This document shows, piece by piece, positions 43,518 through 48,458 of a stretch of DNA of 48,458 bases (position 1 is the stretch's first letter; the number at the start of each line of letters is the position of its first letter). Source of the DNA: Clostridiaceae bacterium (lineage in GTDB: Bacteria; Bacillota; Clostridia; Acetivibrionales; DUMB01); the NCBI GenBank assembly GCA_012840085.1, contig DUMB01000063.1:1-48458 (forward strand), written 5' to 3'. Below the pieces are notes generated by a model. The model made no database searches. It worked only from the letters and a program-made list of their open reading frames with translations, and was not told where the DNA came from. Made by a program: the position numbers and the translations under genes.

Positions 43518-45359
43518 ATGAAACAGTTTCCTTTTAAGAACAAGCTTTTTCTTTCATATGCAGCTATAATTGTCGTCATTGTTTGCATTTTTACAATGGC
43601 ACTGATTTTTCTTACTGCCCCTCTGAACCGGGAGATAGAACTTAGACATCAGACAAGCATTTTTGAAAACAGTTTGAAGGAGATGGAAAGCATACTGTCT
43701 GATATGGAGTTTTTGGGCCAGCAGGTCTCTTTCAACACCGAAATCCTGAATTGTTTTGCAACATTAAGCAGCGATTTAAGTATGTCAAATTATTTTACTC
43801 AAAACCTGACACAGTCCATTAGGATAAGTAGTATACTGCAGGATATTAACGGTGTACAGTCCTTTGCATCGCGTATTATACTTATGAATCATTTGGGAGA
43901 CTATATAAGCGCAGGTACACTGTATGAGCTTGATGAGCTTGTATATGAATTTATAAGAAATTCCAATTCAGATACACTTTATGAAGAACTGAAAGATAAT
44001 GAAGAAGGCCAGATTTTTCGAAGCCGTCACAAGGATTACTTGTCCAATAATCCAGATGTTCAGTTGATTTCTTTAAAACGTGCTCTTAAGATACCTGGTG
44101 TTTCCAAAATATACGGTGTTGTTGAAATTGAGATAGACATAAGGAAAATTTCTCTTTTTCACTTCTGGAAAGACGGTGACAGTGAGTATCTGCTGCTGGA
44201 TGAGCAAGGAAATATAATTTATCCGGTTTTGGAAAAAGACGAGTCTATTTTAGAGATATATTCTTATGTGAACAGAAAATTAAAACATGGCAGCATATCA
44301 TCTTTTGAAACGGATTATAATGGAGAAAGTGTTATAGCAACAGCTGCTCATGTGCAGCCCTCAAACTGGATTTTGTTACGTATATTTCCGTCATCCAAAT
44401 TATCAGAACCATACATAAGCAACTATATATCTTTGGTTTCAGGCGGACTGATTTTGCTTGTAATGCTTCTTGTTATTATTTACTATCTTGTGGACCGTCT
44501 TACCAGTCCTTTGAGGGCTTTAGCCACTTCCGTACGCAACGTGAGATATCAGAACATGCGCATAGAAATGGATGAAACACAGCAAAAGTATTCAACGGAA
44601 GAGCTTGAAGCACTTAATAATGCTTTTCACAATATGCTGACGCGACTTAATAAATCTTTCAGAGCTGAAATGCAAGCTTACATGAGAGCACTGCAATCTC
44701 AGGCAGATCCGCATTTCCTATATAATATGTTGTCCGTAATCATTGCTTCCAGTGAATCCTTTGGGGATAATCAGACTGTCAGCATGTGCCTGAAACTGAC
44801 GGCAATGCTACGATATATCGCAGACTTTGATGAATATCTTGTAACGATGAAAGATGAAATAGACCATGCCCGAAATTATCTGGATTTAATGAAAGACAGA
44901 TATGAAGACATGCTGAGCTATGAGATTGAGGTTGATGAAAGGGCAGAGAAGGTTATTATACCAAAGCTTGTTGTACAGCCGCTGGTAGAAAACTGTTTCA
45001 AACATGGATTTAAGGGACGTCCTCCGTGGCGCATAGTCATCAAAGCTACTGCAGACAATGACCGCTGGAGTTTAACAGTCAGTGACAATGGAGCAGGAAT
45101 AAGTGAAGAGACAATCTCAATTATAAAACAAAAACTTGAACATTACAAAAACGATGTTGCTGTAGGCTATTCCCAGTTAAAAATTGGCGGAATGGGATTA
45201 TTAAACACATTGCTGCGTCTGACCTTGCTTTACGAAGAACCTTTTAAATATTATATCGGAAATAATGATGAAGGCGGGACAATAATTGAGATAGGAGGTA
45301 CCTTGTATGATTCGTGTGATGATAGTGGAAGACGAGCCACCAATACTGCGGCGGATTAA
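43518..45359 (+). CDS. YesM-family sensor histidine kinase (second locus)
   Basis: 613 residues from ATG 43518 (weak AAGAGA upstream); a GTG at 43446 would add 24 unlikely residues. TM1 about 11-33, a large exported sensor region, TM2 about 305-327, HAMP, then the His_kinase block QSQADPHFLYNML with His399, the N-box PLVENCFKHGF and the G-box DNGAGIS. The kinase frame runs 53 bases past the start of the regulator, so the last 17 residues (CDDSGRRATNTAAD at the end) are encoded in an overlap. With the regulator and binding lipoprotein it forms a likely three-part sugar-sensing system. Confidence 0.92.
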   Translation: MKQFPFKNKLFLSYAAIIVVIVCIFTMALIFLTAPLNREIELRHQTSIFENSLKEMESILSDMEFLGQQVSFNTEILNCFATLSSDLSMSNYFTQNLTQSIRISSILQDINGVQSFASRIILMNHLGDYISAGTLYELDELVYEFIRNSNSDTLYEELKDNEEGQIFRSRHKDYLSNNPDVQLISLKRALKIPGVSKIYGVVEIEIDIRKISLFHFWKDGDSEYLLLDEQGNIIYPVLEKDESILEIYSYVNRKLKHGSISSFETDYNGESVIATAAHVQPSNWILLRIFPSSKLSEPYISNYISLVSGGLILLVMLLVIIYYLVDRLTSPLRALATSVRNVRYQNMRIEMDETQQKYSTEELEALNNAFHNMLTRLNKSFRAEMQAYMRALQSQADPHFLYNMLSVIIASSESFGDNQTVSMCLKLTAMLRYIADFDEYLVTMKDEIDHARNYLDLMKDRYEDMLSYEIEVDERAEKVIIPKLVVQPLVENCFKHGFKGRPPWRIVIKATADNDRWSLTVSDNGAGISEETISIIKQKLEHYKNDVAVGYSQLKIGGMGLLNTLLRLTLLYEEPFKYYIGNNDEGGTIIEIGGTLYDSCDDSGRRATNTAAD

Positions 45360-46845
45360 GAATATGATCGAACGCTATGATCCGGTATTTGAGATAGCTT
45401 TTACCGCAACGGATGGTGCTATGGCTTTGGAGTACATGGTACAGGATCCCTGTGATTTAGTGATTACCGATATACGCATGCCTGTGATGGACGGCCTCCA
45501 GCTTATGAATGAAATCCGGATAAGGTATCCTGAGTGTATTGTTGTTGTTTTATCAGGATATAAAGAATTTGATTATGCAGCACATGCAATACGCAACCAA
45601 GCAATTGACTACCTGTTGAAGCCGGTATCGGAAGAAGATATGATAAAGCTTCTGGATAAAGTAAAGGCTTTATACATGCGCTTCAATTGGGAAAAAAAGA
45701 TTAATACTTTAGCTGGACAGTTGAATCGTTCGATAATTAAAAAAGCTTTAAACAGCGCTAACAATAAAGATTCACTTGGTGTTTTCCTGCTAAATTTGGG
45801 GAGTGTATTGGCTATTGCAACATACTTCTTATCAGATTCTTACTGGAAACATGTAGACTTGACAGCCATCTATGAGCAGGTTGAAAGTTTTATGGAAAGC
45901 AACTGCACATTCTTTATTGAATTTGCAGGAGATACCCCTAATGAGAGAATTTTTGTCTATCAAAGCAATAAAGAAGGTCCTTCAGTGCTGGCAAACAGTG
46001 TATATAAACATATTAAGTCAATTTCATCAATACCGGTTTTCATTGCCTGCCTGACTGAGGAAATAGAGATGTCAGAAGTAAGAAATTCTGTTACCAAACT
46101 AAGAAATTGCCTGTTGTATAAAGCCAGAATTGGTCAATCACTCTTTTGGTCAGTTGGAAAAAATGCTTTAATAAACGTAGATTCAGAAAAGGAATATAAC
46201 GATGCAGAAACAGTCCAAAAAATCTATGAGTTATTTAAGGCAGGAAGGTTTAGACAGTCAACTTCAGCTCACAGAGAACTTTTACAACGGTTTATAAAAG
46301 AAAATTGGACTCATTTTCGCATTTATGAGCTTTTTAGTGAAGTTATAACACTTTTTAAGATAGAACCGGAGAAAAAATTCATCAGACCCTTGTCACAATT
46401 CGAGAGAGATGTTATTAGTGCAGTTTGTTTTGCAACATCACTTGAAGATCTGGAAGACCGATTATGTTCAATTGATGAATTGGTAATTAATCCGGCTGAA
46501 GAAATTCAAAAAAATCCTGGAAGCAAAATTGCTCATAATGTCAAAAGGTATTTGGAGGAATGCTTTACCCAACAGGGCTTAACGACACAAGTTCTTGCTG
46601 AGGAATTCGGATATGTCCCCGGATATATAAGCCAGCTGTTTAAGCAGAATTTTGGAATGTCGCCAATGAACTACTTAACCAGATTACGTGTGGAAAAAGC
46701 AAAGGAGCTAATGAAGGAAAATCCGGATATTTTGATTAGTGAAGTGGCGGAGAGCGTAGGTTTTATAAACCAACACCACTTTTCGCGTATATTTAAAAAA
46801 TATGAAGGTATGTGGCCGAGCAGTTTCAAATCATTAGGTTTATAA
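45307..46845 (+). CDS. YesN-type response regulator (second locus)
   Basis: 512 residues. Receiver domain with VEDE and Asp55 in LVITDIRMPVMDG, Lys in YLLKPVSEED, a long middle part, and a C-terminal AraC helix-turn-helix pair (about 415-510; FGYVPGYISQLFKQNFGMSP, VAESVGFINQHHFSRIF). AGGAGGT is 6 bases before the ATG and inside the kinase gene, so the pair is tightly coupled. It probably activates the sugar transporter that begins at 48347. Confidence 0.92.
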   Translation: MIRVMIVEDEPPILRRIKNMIERYDPVFEIAFTATDGAMALEYMVQDPCDLVITDIRMPVMDGLQLMNEIRIRYPECIVVVLSGYKEFDYAAHAIRNQAIDYLLKPVSEEDMIKLLDKVKALYMRFNWEKKINTLAGQLNRSIIKKALNSANNKDSLGVFLLNLGSVLAIATYFLSDSYWKHVDLTAIYEQVESFMESNCTFFIEFAGDTPNERIFVYQSNKEGPSVLANSVYKHIKSISSIPVFIACLTEEIEMSEVRNSVTKLRNCLLYKARIGQSLFWSVGKNALINVDSEKEYNDAETVQKIYELFKAGRFRQSTSAHRELLQRFIKENWTHFRIYELFSEVITLFKIEPEKKFIRPLSQFERDVISAVCFATSLEDLEDRLCSIDELVINPAEEIQKNPGSKIAHNVKRYLEECFTQQGLTTQVLAEEFGYVPGYISQLFKQNFGMSPMNYLTRLRVEKAKELMKENPDILISEVAESVGFINQHHFSRIFKKYEGMWPSSFKSLGL

Positions 46846-46857
46846 TAGTTATAATAG
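46840..46857. repeat. perfect 9-bp duplication across a stop codon
   Basis: TTATAATAG twice in tandem (46840-46848, 46849-46857); copy one contains the TAA stop at 46843-46845. Confidence 0.6.
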
Positions 46858-46872
46858 AAAGGGCGGCAAACA

Positions 46873-47916
46873 ATGAAAAGGATATTGTTAATCTTGCTTA
46901 TTTGTTTGCTTCTGGTAGGCTGTTATATAAATGACTCACGCGAAGCATCTAAAAAAGAAGCAATCACTCTTGATGATGTCGAACAGCTGAGTTATGCACT
47001 TGTTGTGAAGGATATTAACAACGAATATATGCATACCATGTTCAGAGGGTTCAAGATGGCGTGTACGGAGCTGGGAATCAGCGCATTAATGGTTGGACCG
47101 GATGATAGTTCTGATGTTAACCAAAGCCAACTGATTAATGACCTGATTCGCGAGAAAATAGACGGAATTGCAGTAGCGGCAAATGATAGTGATGAAATCA
47201 AATCAGCTTTGCAAAAGGCCATAACTTCCGGTATATCGGTAGTTTCTCTTGACTCGCCCGTTTATCCTGAGGACAGAACTGTTCACATTCAACAGGCTTC
47301 TCCGGAAATAATAGGAAGAATCTTGATTCAGGCCGGAGCGGAAATGATTAATAACGAGGGTGAAATTGCAATTCTCAGCACAACTGAGGAGACTCCGAAT
47401 CAAAAGAGCTGGGTAAACTGGATGTTGCGTGAATTGGATGAAAACAAAGAAAAGTACTCAAATATAAAATTGGTTGAAGTTGCATATGGGCATGACAATG
47501 AAACGGTTTCCAAACGAAAGACCAGAGAACTTTTACATAAGTATCCAAATTTAAAGCTTATTATAGCACCAACTGTTATTGGAATTAGATCAGCTGCTGA
47601 GGTAGTATGTGAGGAAAAGTCCTCAGTCAAGGTCACGGGACTGGGACTGCCGTCTGAAATGGAGCAATACATCAACAGCGGAATTTGCCCCTGGATGTAT
47701 TTGTGGAATCCTTCTGATTTGGGATATTTGGCTGCGTATGCTATTTATGTATGTCAGACAGGTACATTCACCGGAAAGGAAGGTGACATTTTTGAGGCGG
47801 GTTCACTGGGCAATAGAATTGTTACATCCAGCGAAGATGGCGGAACAGAAATTGTTCTGGGAAAACCTCTGATGATTTCAAGTAATAATGTTTCCATGTG
47901 GAAAGAAGTATTCTAG
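46873..47916 (+). CDS. sugar-binding lipoprotein, ribose/rhamnose type (Peripla_BP_4)
   Basis: 347 residues. Short signal peptide with lipobox LVGC (Cys17), then a type-1 periplasmic-binding fold: YALVVKDINNEYMHTMFRGF, IREKIDGIAVAANDSDEI, GISVVSLDSPV, and a late GYLAAYAIYVCQTG block. This is the CUT2 binding-protein class (RbsB/RhaS/LsrB-like). It starts 27 bases after the response regulator and is followed by a terminator, so it belongs to the sensor unit and not to the transporter operon downstream. I infer that it presents sugar to the kinase, as XylFII does for LytS-type kinases. AAAGGGCGG precedes the ATG. Confidence 0.88.
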   Translation: MKRILLILLICLLLVGCYINDSREASKKEAITLDDVEQLSYALVVKDINNEYMHTMFRGFKMACTELGISALMVGPDDSSDVNQSQLINDLIREKIDGIAVAANDSDEIKSALQKAITSGISVVSLDSPVYPEDRTVHIQQASPEIIGRILIQAGAEMINNEGEIAILSTTEETPNQKSWVNWMLRELDENKEKYSNIKLVEVAYGHDNETVSKRKTRELLHKYPNLKLIIAPTVIGIRSAAEVVCEEKSSVKVTGLGLPSEMEQYINSGICPWMYLWNPSDLGYLAAYAIYVCQTGTFTGKEGDIFEAGSLGNRIVTSSEDGGTEIVLGKPLMISSNNVSMWKEVF

Positions 47917-47928
47917 GAAGTATTCCAG
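47905..47928. repeat. 12-bp in-frame duplication of the last codons and stop
   Basis: GAAGTATTCTAG (the last four codons, stop included) is followed at once by GAAGTATTCCAG. One base differs, turning TAG to CAG. Confidence 0.85.
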
Positions 47929-47962
47929 TTGGAAGAAAACAAAAATAGATGCATTCTAAAAC

Positions 47963-47989
47963 GGATAGTCGTAAGATTATCCTTTTTTT
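47963..47989 (+). terminator. terminator of the second sensor unit
   Basis: GGATAGTC pairs with GATTATCC (one G-T wobble) around the tetraloop GTAA, followed by seven T. Confidence 0.85.
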
Positions 47990-48045
47990 AGTTTTTAGAA
48001 TTTTTAAGTTTTTAAAAATAGATACAAGCATTTGTATTTTAGACA

Positions 48046-48075
48046 TTGAGATAGAAATCAATAGATTGATATAAT
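48046..48075 (+). promoter_or_regulatory. candidate promoter of the CUT2 operon
   Basis: TTGAGA (48046-48051, 5 of 6), 18 bases, TATAAT (48070-48075). Confidence 0.5.
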
Positions 48076-48346
48076 CACAATGTACAGTATTTATGACGAC
48101 TAACATTAAAAATATATGTTAAAGTATTAATTCATTAGCAGAATAACAGGTGTAAATTAATAGACTATCGGTTGTAAACAGATTAATAAGTTTCAAGAAT
48201 TTCATTTATTGACAGGCAGATGAATTGCAAGTAAGTATTACATAATTCATTTTGAATAAATTTGGACAAGAGGTCTATTCAGTTATCTAATCAATATTGG
48301 CTTTAGCGGCTGTTGAAGTGGCTAGATATGGAAGGAAGGGATATTG

Positions 48347-48458
48347 ATGGCCTATATAGAACTTAGAAACATCACCAAGAGCTTTTTCGGAGTTAAGGCA
48401 TTATCCGATGTAAGCCTGTCTTTTGAAAAAGGGGAAGTTCATGCGGTTGTCGGAGAAA
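48347..48458 (+). CDS. CUT2 sugar ABC transporter ATP-binding protein, N-terminal end (partial)
   Basis: Only 37 codons are in the window: [20 protein letters not shown], then [16 protein letters not shown] at the edge, just before the expected Walker A. The KGEVHA.VGE wording is typical of RbsA/MglA/XylG-type double ATPases of CUT2 systems. GAAGGAAGGG precedes ATG 48347. It should be the first gene of the transporter controlled by the adjacent two-component system. Confidence 0.85.
   Translation, partial: MAYIELRNITKSFFGVKALSDVSLSFEKGEVHAVVGE

Larger units (their letters stand above)
47929..48346. other. intergenic region before the CUT2 ATPase
   Basis: 418 bases without gene; contains the terminator and promoter listed separately. 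The predicted leader of about 265 bases shows no recognised riboswitch. Confidence 0.4.

Noticed and set aside
48082..48346. Riboswitch in the long leader of the CUT2 operon
   Set aside because: No conserved aptamer features could be recognised; AT-rich and unstructured by eye.

Overview
The window is AT-rich DNA that reads as a saccharolytic, Gram-positive member of the class Clostridia. Indicators are the S-layer homology (SLH) domains at the left edge, strong AGGAGG-type ribosome binding sites, many TTG and GTG starts, lipoprotein solute-binding proteins, two YesM/YesN two-component pairs and an AzlCD pair. I infer a plant-polysaccharide degrader but cannot name the species. I saw no tRNA, rRNA, CRISPR array, phage block or intact insertion sequence.

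Left part (1-9310): the end of an SLH protein, then a YesM-type histidine kinase and YesN-type AraC response regulator, a CUT1 sugar ABC transporter (lipoprotein plus two permeases, no ATPase of its own) and a GH4 NAD-dependent glycosidase. This looks like a sense, import and cleave module for an oligosaccharide. Convergent to it (9334-12364) is a two-gene operon of a zinc-type methylcobamide methyltransferase homologue and a HyuA-like ASKHA ATPase.

Middle (12765-24122): a membrane-anchored unknown protein, a short-chain dehydrogenase divergent from a TetR regulator, a MATE pump, a TVP38/VTT membrane protein, two FAD oxidoreductases, a lipoprotein L,D-transpeptidase, and a decayed thiamin locus. 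That locus holds a ThiC C-terminal fragment, the last codons of thiS and an intact thiF.

24266-29627 is a NatA/Lnr-like ABC exporter divergent from a NarL-type kinase/regulator pair. 29834-42890 holds an unknown Tyr/Pro-rich protein, azlCD, a Mn-type CDF exporter, a second UroD-fold protein, two unknown exported or Ca-loop proteins, an unusual chemoreceptor with a C-terminal sugar-binding-protein domain, a PlsC acyltransferase, a Crp/Fnr regulator and an acyl-CoA synthetase. 43518 to the end is a second sugar locus: YesM kinase, YesN regulator and an Rbs/Rha-type binding lipoprotein in one tight unit, followed after a terminator and promoter by the start of a CUT2 ATPase.

A window-wide oddity is the large number of short tandem duplications (9-29 bp units). 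They fall almost entirely in untranslated leaders and trailers, and about a dozen straddle or abut a stop codon. Together with the chemoreceptor/binding-protein chimera and the thiamin-gene wreckage, these are the signals I would follow up first.
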